64,000 nucleotides of DNA from Motacilla alba alba (lineage: Eukaryota > Chordata > Aves > Passeriformes > Motacillidae): assembly GCF_015832195.1 (NCBI RefSeq), contig NC_052026.1, forward strand, positions 16,711,013-16,775,012, written 5' to 3'. The position numbers and the translations under genes were made by a program. Position 1 is the stretch's first letter, and the number at the start of each line of letters is the position of its first letter. Positions 38,913-49,266 of this stretch are shown piece after piece. The notes beneath the pieces were generated by a model. It ran no database searches, was not told the origin of the DNA, and saw nothing but the letters and a program-made list of their open reading frames with translations.

Positions 38913-41600
38913 TGGATTTTCACAACTATTCCTGTAATTCTTTTTAGGTTGGCTACCAATAATTTCTGCCTAGCTCCATCAAATCATTTCCCTTCTGTTT
39001 GTGCTTAGCAGGAAGCAGACTCAGCCCTTTCCCTACTCCTTTCATCTCTTAAAAGCTTTTCTAAACACACCCAGTGTGGCTGGGCAGAATGATGGAGCTG
39101 TATGTCTTTGTCTTTATTACCTGGTGCTGCCACCTGGGGAAAGTCATGCCTGCCTCTTAAATGAATACTGTATTATTTTGGGAGTGCAATAGCCAAAAAA
39201 CCAAAGACATCCTGTGCTGAGTTTCTCCTGTTAAGCCATAAACCTGTTCTTTTTGCTCTCACATCCACAACAGCTTCTCACATGGCACTCAGGCCATCCC
39301 ACACCTGTGCAAAGTCACCATGTGAGTACTTGAGGGCAGGTTATTTATGACTCAGAACTGACGATAAGAAATGTTATTGACAAATCTGTGTTGTTTCAGA
39401 CTTTGCACAGCTCCTGTTCTCGCAGTGACATAACCAAGAGCAGCATTTCTTTGAACTGAAAGCGTCTCCTGAGCATTTTGTTTGCTCACACTCAGCAGCA
39501 GACTGCTGGGAATTCATGTTCCTCTCCTCAGACTACTCTGGGTGTTATTGCACATTAATTATTACAGCTGAACCCAAACACATGCACAGAATTGTTTTTG
39601 TGAAACCTATCTGTTCTGCTGAGGATGTGTTTGCAGTGACACTAATTATATTGATATAAGGAGAAACGATGAATCTCAATCACATACCTAAGGGCTAAGA
39701 TTTCTAGTAGGAGGAACGCCTCAAATGTGACCCCTTTGCCCTTTGAGAAGATGCTTGATGTTCCTTTATGTACAAATCTTGGAAGCATTACAACTCTGCA
39801 CTTATAAACCAAATTATATTACTGAATTACAATTAAATAAAAACATCAATCACTGTGAACTAGAATTATTCAGATTCCCCCCAAATTACAACATGTATTC
39901 CCATAGTAAAAAATAAATGTCATTAATCACTGAAGTTGTCCTGATTGTCTTTACGTGCTAATATTTTCCAGCTAAGGCTTTTAAAAAGACAATAGAGAAT
40001 TTTTTTTCATTTTTATGCAGCATATGCAGCTTTCTAGAACTAGCAGTTCAGATTTAATAAAAGCTGCTATTCTGCATGTTCAAAATGTGTTTCTTAGAGA
40101 CACAGCAAACTCCTGAAACCCCTGTGTTCCCAGAGTCATATTCACTAACATGTGCTTGGCTGCAATAGTTCTTCATAGCACATGAGGCCCTCCCATTCTA
40201 TGAGAAAATGAAATGTGCTTGTAAAAGGAGAGACTTCCTATGAACCAGTGTCTTGCAACACAAATGATCAGAAGAAATTGTCCCAGGATCTGGCTTGTTT
40301 ATGACCTGGTTGGCCCCAAATGAGTGGGCGAGCTAAAGGAGCTAAATTCAATGGGACGGCAGGGACAAAGCATTGGGATGAGGTAAAAATCCAGGCAGGT
40401 CTTGCAAAGCTGTGGAGCAGGAGGAGATCCACACAGAGGCAAGAATCTCCATCCTTTGTGGGAACAAAGATAGGAAACACCTAAAAAGGGCTGTGCCCAC
40501 TCCTCTGTCCCCGTGTCAGGGTGTTTCCTGCACTTTGTGCTGCTCCATAGGCTTGGGGAAGGAGTCCAGAGCTATAAAACCACAGACCTTTAACTTCAGA
40601 GTAGGGAGTTATGTCCATTGCCCCCGAGATGCAGCGTGTGGAGGGCAGGAACAGGGAAAGGCACTTTTCTTTCTGCTGACTCATCTGGAGCGTGTGCCTG
40701 GTGCTGCCCCTGCAGGGCACAGCTCAGAGCTCCTGCCTCCTGCTCACCACAGAGTGCACTGCTCAGCAATGCAATGGAACTTGCTGCTGGAATGCCAAAA
40801 AAAAAGGAAAAAATAAAAGAAAAGGAAAAGTTTTCATTTGAGATTGCATTCATTTGGTTTTTTTTTCCTTATCACCAGCTTTGGAGGCAAATACCTAAAG
40901 GCACAGCAGGTTGAGGGAACTCGGAGTTCTCTGGGAGCAGCATCTTCCCTTTTGAAGGACAGGGCTTCTCTTTGATGCCAGGGCAATTTAGACAACTGTG
41001 TGACTTGGCAAATCTGACCTTGTTGCTTGGCGGGGCTCAGGCACGAGGAACAGCTCCGTGTGCTGGGATGAGTTCAACAGCTGCCATCCCCAGCAATAAA
41101 TCAGTGACTTCCTGCCCTGGATTGCTCTCTAATCATAAGTCACTTCCTACAGGGCTCCAGACCACATCAGTGTCCACAATGGAAAGTCTGCATCATTTTT
41201 GCACGAGTGCTTTGCTGCTTCAGCATGGGAGCACCCACCAAGGTGCCCCAGACACTGGAGCCCCTGGGTGACCTGCAGGGTGGAGGATGGGTTTATAGGG
41301 TATAACCACTGACAGAAGTTGTTCATGGTACCCATACTTTGCACTCCTGGAGGGTTCAGCTGTCATTCAGTGATGTGGAAGGTGAAAATCTCCTCAATAT
41401 TGTAAGCAGTTTGGGGACTTGATCATTTTCAGGCTCTCCGTGCAGCACCTAACACAACAAATTGCATAACAGGGCTTTCCACACGTATGCCAATACAAAT
41501 AAAGTAATAAAAGCATCAGAATATAAACTAGTATTAAAGAAGAAACTCTCTGCCCTTTTTGGCTTCTCTGCTGGAGGATGAGGCTGTCTCTGACAGGCAC
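38913..41600. other. Unit A downstream non-coding sequence
   Basis: The spacer after NAT copy 1 is duplicated almost unchanged at about 46331-49020. The frames seen here in both copies (for example the 134-codon one at 40412-40816) lack family resemblance and change reading frame by small indels between units, so I treat them as non-coding. Confidence 0.6.
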
Positions 41601-41644
41601 TAAAGGCTGCCTGGACCTTTAAGAGCTGCTGTTGCCAGTGCAGC

Positions 41645-41701
41645 TCTTCCTGGGACCTTTGGAACAGCCCAGGGTGGAAAGCTGAGCTGAGTGCCTGCGA
41701 G
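41645..41701 (+). other. Candidate upstream exon end (donor) in unit A, possibly feeding NAT copy 2
   Basis: GCGAG|GTAAGC is a strong donor (GT at 41702-41703), preceded by a TATA-like CTTTAAGAG near 41619. The equivalent in unit B lies upstream of NAT copy 3. The start position is a guess from the TATA-like word. There is no acceptor just upstream, so this would be a first exon. Confidence 0.25.
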
Positions 41702-41838
41702 GTAAGCTCTGCATGCCTGATCTTTAACTTCATCCTGCAGCTTTGGGCCAGCCCCTCTGGGAAAGCCCACCCGTGTGAGTCTGCACACCCTGTGCACAGC
41801 ACTGCAGGTGTGTTAGCAAAGCATAAACTACAGGAACC

Positions 41839-42048
41839 CCAGGGAAAATGGTTTTTGCTCCTTCTGGGTCAGAAAACACCTGTATTTAAAAAGGGATCCC
41901 AAATTTCCCTGGAACTGACCCTGAGTCAGTTCACATAAGGGAACGCGGCAAGGGTTCAGATCTGGCACCCCATATAACAATAAAGATTGTGATTTGTCCC
42001 AGTAACTCTGGACAAGGAGCATGGGTGGGTCTCCTCACACGTTATACA
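41839..42048 (+). mobile_element. LTR-like fragment at the start of unit B
   Basis: Duplicate of 34514-34723. TATTTAAAAAGG is at 41883-41894, AATAAA at 41979-41984, the CA end at 42048, and the splice donor GTGAGT follows with GT at 42052-42053. Same caveats as the unit A copy. Confidence 0.45.
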
Positions 42049-43125
42049 GAGGTGAGTCCATGGAATTTCAGGATGGTTTCCATCCGGACCGGGATCTGCC
42101 TGCTTGACTTCTGGCTTCTCCTTGTCAAAATGAGGGTCTGTGGGAAGAGAAGATAAGCAAGCTCCAGACAAGAGTATGATCTTTCTCTTGGGAGTGATTT
42201 GGATCTGCCCAGATGGGCCTGATGAGGGCAGGTTCCCCTTTCCCATCAGCATCTTGTGGCTTGGGCATGGGTTCTCTCTTGCAGGGTCACAGACGGGCCA
42301 CTGATGGGATGATAAAGAGCCAAATTTGGATATGGGAGTGGAGCTGTGTAATGGGTTATCACAGACATCTTAGTTTCATCTGATTTATTAGCTCTGCTAA
42401 TTATCCCAATAAATCAGTGTTTGAATGGAACTTGGCATTGACACTACATGTGAAGGGCTGGAAGTACTGTTAGGGAGCTAACAGGGAAGATCCAGCTGCA
42501 GATGTCAGGGAATGAATGAGACTTGACAAAATGCAATCACAACTGGGAGATACAAAAGCAATGTGAAATACTCTGAGAGGATGGAGCTCCCTGTGTGTGT
42601 TCATACTTCATAGTCATCACTTTGCCAAGAGCATCTTCACCATCAACAACATCTGCAGGTGATTCCTGTGGGCAAAGAGCAAAGGAGACACACTGCTGCC
42701 CCAGTGCTTTCTTTCATTCTGTGAAATTTGCTGCAATAAAAACCCCATGGAAATCACCCAGAGCAAAGGAAGCAAAAGCAGCACTGAAGTTCCTGTGGTG
42801 CAGAGTGGGGTAAGCAGGTTGCAGGTGCAGGTTACTGTGCTGAAATCGTGCTGCTCTTCAGAAAGAGCGCAAAAACCTTTCTGGGCTGAATGCATGCAAG
42901 CTTCCCTTCCCCATATTTCCTAACAAATAGAAATATAATGTTAAAAATAACAACACCTGAGAAAAAAAATTAAACACCTGAGAAAAAACAACATCACCTG
43001 AGGAGATCCAGCAAGCTACTGAAACAAAAATATTTTGGTGACAGCCTGAGCAGGCCCCAGCAGACAGCATCAAACAAGTGAAAATGTGGAGCAGCCTCTG
43101 CTCTGAAAACAGCCAGCTTTATACT

Positions 43126-43726
43126 TGTGAAAAACAGGGTTCACTCACCTGTAAAAATTAAAAAGTTTAATAATGGACAATAGGAGACAAAGACCATAGA
43201 GCAAAGGTTATTATGGCTGGGTGCATGTTGGCACTCAGAGCAGAGCACACCTGATATTTTGGAAACACCCTTTATATACCATTTCTATTGCATTGGCCTG
43301 TTACATATTCATACACAATTATGCATAATAAACCTTTCCCCAAATTAGTTCACCTTTTCCAAGAACTGTTTAGCATAGCTCCTCCTTGGTTCCGCCCTTT
43401 AGAGCCTGCGCATTCCTTGGTCATGGTTTTAGTCCGTTCTTATCACCTCCAGTTTTTGGGCCCTGCTCCACACAGTCTTCAGCCAGTGAGTGCTGATAGT
43501 TGGCATATCTGTAGCAGGGTCCTCACCCTGTGTTCATTGGATGTTATCCCATCCAAAAAGGCATTTTAACACAAGCATACTTATATCAGCTATTTCACTA
43601 CTATGTCTAAGCTTAATTAACAACCGAAACAAAAATTATATCTTTATAGCAAATTGACTTTAACACCACACATATAAAATCCAATTAATTTGTGAAAAGC
43701 CAATATTATAATATGTATCTATAGCA
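43126..43726 (-). mobile_element. Solo LTR inserted in unit B (minus orientation)
   Basis: A 601-bp insertion absent from the matching site of unit A. On the minus strand it starts TGCTATAG and ends TTTTTCACA. It has a TATA box (GGTATATAAAGG, near 43268-43279 on the + strand). About 165 bp further there is an ATTAAA-type polyadenylation word (near 43166), then a short tail. Flanks are TATACT (43120-43125) and CACACT (43727-43732). The empty site in unit A reads CACACT once, so a 6-bp target duplication with two C-to-T changes in the left copy explains it. Six-base duplications are typical of ERVK-like (class II) elements. No retroviral genes are present. Confidence 0.88.
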
Positions 43727-43818
43727 CACACTGCTGCTGGCTTGGCTGGCTCACTCCAGCTCTCAGGCACCACCCTTCCGGGTTTTCTTTTCTGTTTGGC
43801 TTTTTTTATTTTTTTCAG

Positions 43819-44005
43819 CCTTTGCAATCTGACAGAGGCGGGTGAAAGCAAGTTGAGGGAAAGGACATTCCCCGGAAGAGCAGCTGGGGAGCAGTCCTCA
43901 AGCCCTGTCTGTGCTAAGTATAGGACAGCCAGCTATGCCACTTGCTTTAGCCTAGAGCCACCCCCAAGCCCTGGAGGCACATTGGCACTTGAACTGAGTT
44001 TCCAG
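43819..44005 (+). other. NAT: Candidate 5' UTR exon of NAT copy 2
   Basis: Unit B counterpart of 35843-36035, 187 bp. The acceptor (T-rich, CAG ending 43818) and donor (TCCAG|GTAAG, GT at 44006-44007) are preserved. Unlike the unit A copy it contains an ATG (43935), opening a six-codon upstream frame. Confidence 0.42.
43935..43955 (+). other. Six-codon upstream ORF private to NAT copy 2 leader
   Basis: ATG at 43935-43937 opens a frame encoding M-P-L-A-L-A and stops at TAG 43953-43955. The equivalent unit A sequence has no ATG. It matters only if the surrounding block is really transcribed as leader. Confidence 0.35.
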
Positions 44006-45322
44006 GTAAGCCTTTTTTTTTAGCCCCCGTATCCCGGTAGCTGAGTGCTCTCTAAGCAGGAAGTTAAATCTGTCTGGGACAAAACACAGCAGAAATGGTG
44101 TAAGGGCAGAGCAGGGAGCTCAGCTGCTCGGTGTTGTAGATACGCTGCTTTATTTACTCAGTCGTGAGCCTGAAGCTACTCGGGCATTTGTGCCATCTGC
44201 CTCATTTCAGCAACCCCCATTAAAACAGCCCTGTAAACACCCTCAAGAGATGGACAGACAGACAAACCCACACCAACATTTTCCCTGTAAGGAAGAAGTT
44301 ACTGCACTTGTTCTGCTTGCTGTGGTGGAGGGAAAAGGAGGGAGAAAAAGGGAAAAACTGTTTTAACTGGGATGCTGGCTTAGAATTCACACAACAAGAA
44401 CTAAGCTTGTGCCAAGTTTTCAGAAATGAATGGAACTGTAGTTCTGGGAAAATCCTGGGAACAGCCAAAAGCTGAACAAAGAGAACCTCCTGACTCTGAT
44501 GCTCTTAACCCCATTGTGGATCTCTCAGGCCTGCCCGGATGTTGTGGCAGTGGTGGCCAAGAGTTCTGTAAAGCCTCTATCGTAAAGGTTATGTGGGGAC
44601 CCAAACCATGGCACCCTCTGCTACTGCCTCCCACAACAAATGGGAACTTTTCATTTTCTTTGTTCTGTTTATGCACTGAAAGTACCCTTCCAAAATTCCC
44701 ATGCAATATTGGATTAATCATTTTTCATCAGATTGGGAATATAATCCTGTTGAAGAGTTGGATATTTTCCCATTGATTTTACTTTGGAAGTTGCATACAG
44801 GAACTTGAGAGCATTTATGGACCCCTCAGATCAATAATGGAAACAACAGTGCCCCTTCTTTACAGATGTCTGAAATTTAGCAGTGCCTGGCACTGGATCC
44901 CACTGCAAGAGTGGGAGGGTTTGTTTTCTGCTTCTGCTTTGCTGAAACCACGAGCAAAGCAGTTCAGATCTGGAGAGTCTCAGTTCCTATAATTTCTAGC
45001 AGGGAAACATTGCTGCTACTGCTTTTGTTCCTTCCTACAGAGATTTGTAGCTTTGCGGGGCAGGAACTCTGCTGAAATGTGCTTAGCACAGCTGGAGCCT
45101 CTCGTCACAGCTGTAAAAGAGGCAAATAAAAATAACATTTGTGCTCGTCAGCAGCGTCCCATTGGCTTCTCTCAGCACTATTACTCAGCTGCCTTTGATA
45201 CAGACATGGGTCAAATCCTGCTCCTCTTCAGAGCACCCCATTATAAGGGATGGGGAAGAGCCTTCCAGCACTTCTGTCTGACACAGGCTATTATTTTTTC
45301 CCACCCTTCTCTCAGAGGCAGC

Positions 45323-46186
45323 ATGGACATCAAGGAGTATTTTGCCAGAATTTCTTACTGGGGCTCCCACAATAAGCCAGACCTGGCTACCATGTCAGAT
45401 ATATTCCAGCACCACATCCGAGCCATCGCTTATGAAAACCTCAGCATCCACTGTGGAGAAAGAATTGAGCTAGACCTGGAAGCGATCTACAACAAGATAG
45501 TGAGGAAGAAACGTGGGGGCTGGTGCATGGAAAACAACTACCTTCTGTCCTGGGTCCTGAAAACTCTTGGCTATGACATCACCCTTCTGGGAGCAAAAGT
45601 TTATGTCCCAGAGCGTGACGCCTATCCAGAAGAAATCAATCATCTGCTGCTACGAGTGGAGCTTGATGGCAAATCCTACATTATGGATGGGGGGTTTGGG
45701 ATGGCCTACCAGATGTGGCAGCCAATGGAGCTGATTTCAGGGACAGATCAGCCTCAGACTCCTGGGGTCTTTCGTTTTCAGGAGGAGAATGGGACATGGT
45801 ACTTTGAGAAGGTGACAAGGAAGCAGTGGGTTCTGAACCCCAGCACATCGACTTCCCCAAATGTGGAAAATGAAGTTTGTCGTCGGGTTTATCTCTTTAC
45901 CCTTCAGCCACGAGACATTGAGGAGTTCAGGGGCTGCAATGCCCACCTGCAGACAGCACCTAACTCGAAGTTTGTGTTGAAGTCCATGTGCAGTCTGCAG
46001 ACTGCTGACGGCATTCGGCAACTGGTGGGGTGGAAACTCACAGAGATAAAGTACAATTATAGGGACAATATGGATCTTGTGGAAATCAGAATCCTCGCAG
46101 ATGAAGAATTAGTGAAAACACTAAAGGAGAAATTCAATATAACACTAGACAAGAAATTTGTACCTGTTGATAACAGGTTGTTCTAA
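45323..46186 (+). CDS. NAT: Arylamine N-acetyltransferase, copy 2 (287 aa)
   Basis: Tandem twin of copy 1, with the same gene layout: acceptor CTCTCAG ending 45315, 7-bp leader and strong-context ATG. The triad Cys68-His107-Asp122 is intact, so it should be catalytically competent. Against copy 1 it has 18 replacements plus a C-terminus three residues shorter (ending DNRLF). The cluster at 33-37 (Q33R, V35I, P36A, F37Y) changes the normally conserved P-F-E-N-L loop, whose Phe lines the acceptor pocket in human NATs. Others are R13W, T55I, L98R, D106N, V121M, L131M, L161F, K165T, D214N, L216K, T219L, I222M and A233Q. Residues 234-281 are encoded by identical DNA in both twins. AATAAA lies at 46325-46330. 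No frameshift or stop is present, so it is not an obvious pseudogene, though its altered pocket makes a changed substrate range likely. Confidence 0.95.
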   Translation: MDIKEYFARISYWGSHNKPDLATMSDIFQHHIRAIAYENLSIHCGERIELDLEAIYNKIVRKKRGGWCMENNYLLSWVLKTLGYDITLLGAKVYVPERDAYPEEINHLLLRVELDGKSYIMDGGFGMAYQMWQPMELISGTDQPQTPGVFRFQEENGTWYFEKVTRKQWVLNPSTSTSPNVENEVCRRVYLFTLQPRDIEEFRGCNAHLQTAPNSKFVLKSMCSLQTADGIRQLVGWKLTEIKYNYRDNMDLVEIRILADEELVKTLKEKFNITLDKKFVPVDNRLF

Positions 46187-46330
46187 CTCAGTGCCTGGAT
46201 TACAATTGAATTCAGTGGCATTACAGGCAATTCTTCCCTCTCTTTCTGACAAGCACCCAAAGGTTAATCCTTCTCCTTCCAACTACACCCGTGTAAGGCA
46301 GAACATACTATCATGACTGTGGAAAATAAA
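46187..46330 (+). terminator. NAT: NAT copy 2 3' UTR and AATAAA signal
   Basis: AATAAA at 46325-46330, 139 bp after the stop, at the same offset as in copy 1. Confidence 0.6.
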
Positions 46331-49060
46331 TGGATTTTCACAACTATTCCTGTAATTCTTTTTAGGTTGGCTACCAATAATTTCTGCCTAGCTCCATCAA
46401 ATCATTTCCCTTCTGTTTGTGCTTAGCGGGAAGCAGACTCAGCCTTTCCCTACTCCTTTCATCTCTTAAAAGCTTTTCTAAACACACCCAGTGTGGCTGG
46501 GCAGAATGATGGAGCTGTATGTCTTTGTCTTTATTACCTGGTGCTGCCACCTGGGGAAAGTCATGCCTGCCTCTTAAATGAATACTGTATTATTTTGGGA
46601 GTGCAATAGCCAAAAAACCAAAGACATCCTGTGCTGAGTTTCTCCTGTTAAGCCATAAGCCTGTTGTTTTTGCTCTCACATCCACAACAGCCTCTCACAT
46701 GGCACTCAGGCCATCCCACACCTGTGCAAAGTCACCATGTGAGTACTTGAGGGCAGGATATTTATGACTCAGAACTGATGATAAATGTTATTGACAAATC
46801 TGTGTTGTTTCAGACTTTGCACAGCTCCTGTTCTCGCAGTGACATAACCAAGAGCAGCATTTCTTTGAACTGAAAGCGTCTCCTGAGCATTTTGTTTGCT
46901 CACACTCAGCAGCAGACTGCTGGGAATTCATGTTCCTCTCCTCAGACTACTCTGGGTGTTATTGCACATTAATTATTACAGCTGAACCCGAACACATGCA
47001 CAGAATTGTTTTTGTGAAACCTATCTGTTCTGCTGAGGATGTGTTTGCAGTGACACTAATTATATTGATATAAGGAGAAACGATGAATCTCAATCACATA
47101 CCTAAGGGCTAAGATTTCTAGTAGGAGGAACGCCTCAAATGTGACCCCTTTGCCCTTTGAGAAGATGCTTGATGTTCCTTTATGTACAAATCTTGGAAGC
47201 ATTACAACTCTGCACTTATAAAGCAAATTATATTACTGAATTACAATTAAATAAAAACATCAATCACTGTGAACTAGAATTATTTGGATTCCCCCCCCAA
47301 ATTACCACATGTATTCCCATAGTAAAAAATAAATGTCATTAATCACTGAAGTTGTCCTGATTGTCTTTACGTGCTAATTTTTGCCAGCAAAGGCTTTTAA
47401 AAAGACAATAACTCACTGAATCTTTTTCATTTTTATGTAGCATGTGCAGCTTTCAAAAACTAGCAGTTCAGATTTAATGAAAGCTGCTATTCTGCATGTT
47501 CAAAATGTGTTTCTTAGAGACACAGCAAACTCCTGAAACCCCTGTCTTCCCAGAGTCATATTCACTAACATGTGCTTGGCTGCAATAGTTCTTCATAGCA
47601 CATGAGGCCCTCCCATTCTATGAGAAAATGAAATGTGCTTGTAAAAGAAGGAGAGGCTTCTAATGGTGTGGACCAGGAGATTGCAACACAAATGATCAGA
47701 AGAAATTGCCCCAGGATCTGGCTTGTTTATGACCTGTGTTTTCTTGTGGCCACCAAATGAGTGGGAGAGCTAAATTCAATGGGACAGCAGGGACAAAGCA
47801 TTGGGATGAGGTAAAAATCCAGGCAGGTCTTGCAAAGCTGTGGAGCAGGAGGAGATCCACACAGAGGCAAGAATCTCCATCCTTTGTGGGACTAAACATA
47901 GGAAACACCTAAAAAGGGCTGTGCCCACTCCTCTGTCCCTGTGTCAGGGTGTTTCCTGCACTTTGTGCTGCTCCATAGGCTTGGGGAAGGAGTCCAGAGC
48001 TATAAAACCACAGACCTTTAACTTCAGAGTAGGGAGTTATGTCCATTGCCCCCGAGATGCAGCGTGTGGAGGGCAGGAACAGGGAAAGGCACTTTTCTTT
48101 CTGCTGACTCATCTGGAGTGTGTGCCTGGTGCTGCCCCTGCAGGGCACAGCTCAGAGCTCCTGCCTCCTGCTCACCACAGAGTGCACTGCTCAGCAATGC
48201 AATGGAACTTGCTGCTGGAAGGCCAAAAAAAAAGGAAAAAAGAAAAGGAAAAAGTTTTCATTTGAGATTGCATTCATTTGTTTTTTTTTCCTTATCACCA
48301 ACTTTGGAGGCAAATACCTAAAGGCACAGCAGGTTGAGGGAACTCGGAGTTCTCTGGGAGCAGCATCTTCCCTTTTGAAGGACAGGGCTTCTCTTTGATG
48401 CCAGGGCAATTTAGACAACTGTGTGACTTGGCAAATCTGACCTTGTTGCTTGACGGGGCTCAGGCACGAGGAACAGCTCCGTGTGCTGGGATGAGTTCAA
48501 CAGCTGCCATCCCCAGCAATAAATCAGTGACTTCCTGCCCTGGATTGCTCTCTAATCATAAGTCACTTCCTACAGGGCTCCAGACCACATCAGTGTCCAC
48601 AATGGAAAGTCTGCATCCTTTTTGCACGAGTGCTTTGCTGCTTCAGCATGGGAGCACCCACCAAGGTGCCCCAGACACTGGAGCCCCTGGGTGACCTGCA
48701 GGGTGGAGGAGGGTTTTATAGGGTATAACCACTGAGAGAAGTTGTTCATGGTACCCATACTTTGCACTCCTGGAGGGTTCAGCTGTCATTCAGTGATGTG
48801 GAAGGTGAAAATCTCCTCAATATTGTAAGCAGTTTGGGGACTTGATCATTTTCAGGCTCTCCGTGCAGCACCTAACACAACAAATTGCATAACAGGGCTT
48901 TCCACATGTATGCCAACACAAATAAAGCAACAAAACCATCAGAATATAAACTAGTATCAAAGAAGAAACTCTCTGCCCTTTTTGGCTGCTCTGCTGGAGG
49001 GTGAGGCTGTCCCTGACAGGCACTAAAGGCTGCCTGGACCTTTAAGAGCTGCTGTTGCCA
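46331..49060. other. Unit B downstream non-coding sequence
   Basis: Near-identical to the unit A spacer 38913-41640, with scattered substitutions and small indels. No gene supported. Confidence 0.6.
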
Positions 49061-49067
49061 GTGCAGC

Positions 49068-49124
49068 TCTTCCTGGGACCTTTGGAACAGCCCAGGGTGG
49101 AAAGCTGAGCTGACTGCCTGCGAG
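49068..49124 (+). other. Candidate upstream exon end (donor) in unit B, possibly first exon of NAT copy 3
   Basis: Same GCGAG|GTAAGC donor as at 41701 (GT at 49125-49126), lying 2.76 kb upstream of the NAT copy 3 acceptor. This is the arrangement expected if it was originally the leader of copy 3 and was carried into both units by the duplication. The start is not defined by the sequence. Confidence 0.28.
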
Positions 49125-49266
49125 GTAAGCTCTGCATGCCTGATCTTTAACTTCATCCTGCAGCTTTGGGCCAGCCCCTCTGGGAAAGCCCACCCGTGTG
49201 AGTCTGCACACCCTGTGCACAGCACTGCAGGTGTGTTAGCAAAGCATAAACTACAGGAACCCCAGG

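Larger units (their letters stand above)
34514..41838 (+). repeat. Tandem segmental duplication, unit A (NAT copy 1)
   Basis: A 7,325-bp unit whose sequence recurs in the same order and orientation at 41839-49261. It contains an LTR-like fragment, a candidate 5' UTR exon, NAT copy 1, its 3' flank and a further candidate 5' exon. The non-coding parts differ from unit B by about 1% where I compared them. The left boundary, the A/B junction and the right boundary all fall on the word CCAGG (34514-34518, 41839-41843, 49262-49266). Unit A has 533 bp (36933-37465) missing from B and lacks the 601-bp solo LTR of B. Confidence 0.95.
41839..49261 (+). repeat. Tandem segmental duplication, unit B (NAT copy 2)
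   Basis: A 7,423-bp second unit, directly abutting unit A at the CCAGG junction with no spacer. Relative to A it has gained a 601-bp solo LTR (43126-43726) plus its 6-bp target duplication. It has lost 533 bp near 44891 and carries a small local expansion of ACACCTGAGAAAAAA-type words at about 42950-43000. It contains NAT copy 2. Confidence 0.95.

Noticed and set aside
40412..40816. Frames repeated in both duplication units (for example 134 and 141 codons at 40412 and 47840)
   Set aside because: Their presence in both units only reflects the recent duplication. The frames diverge through small indels near an A-rich run and show no protein-like conservation.
34514..49266. The duplication as a pure assembly artefact
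   Set aside because: The units differ by a 601-bp LTR with target duplication, a 533-bp deletion and a strongly patterned coding divergence, and they join without a gap. Read depth would still be the decisive test.
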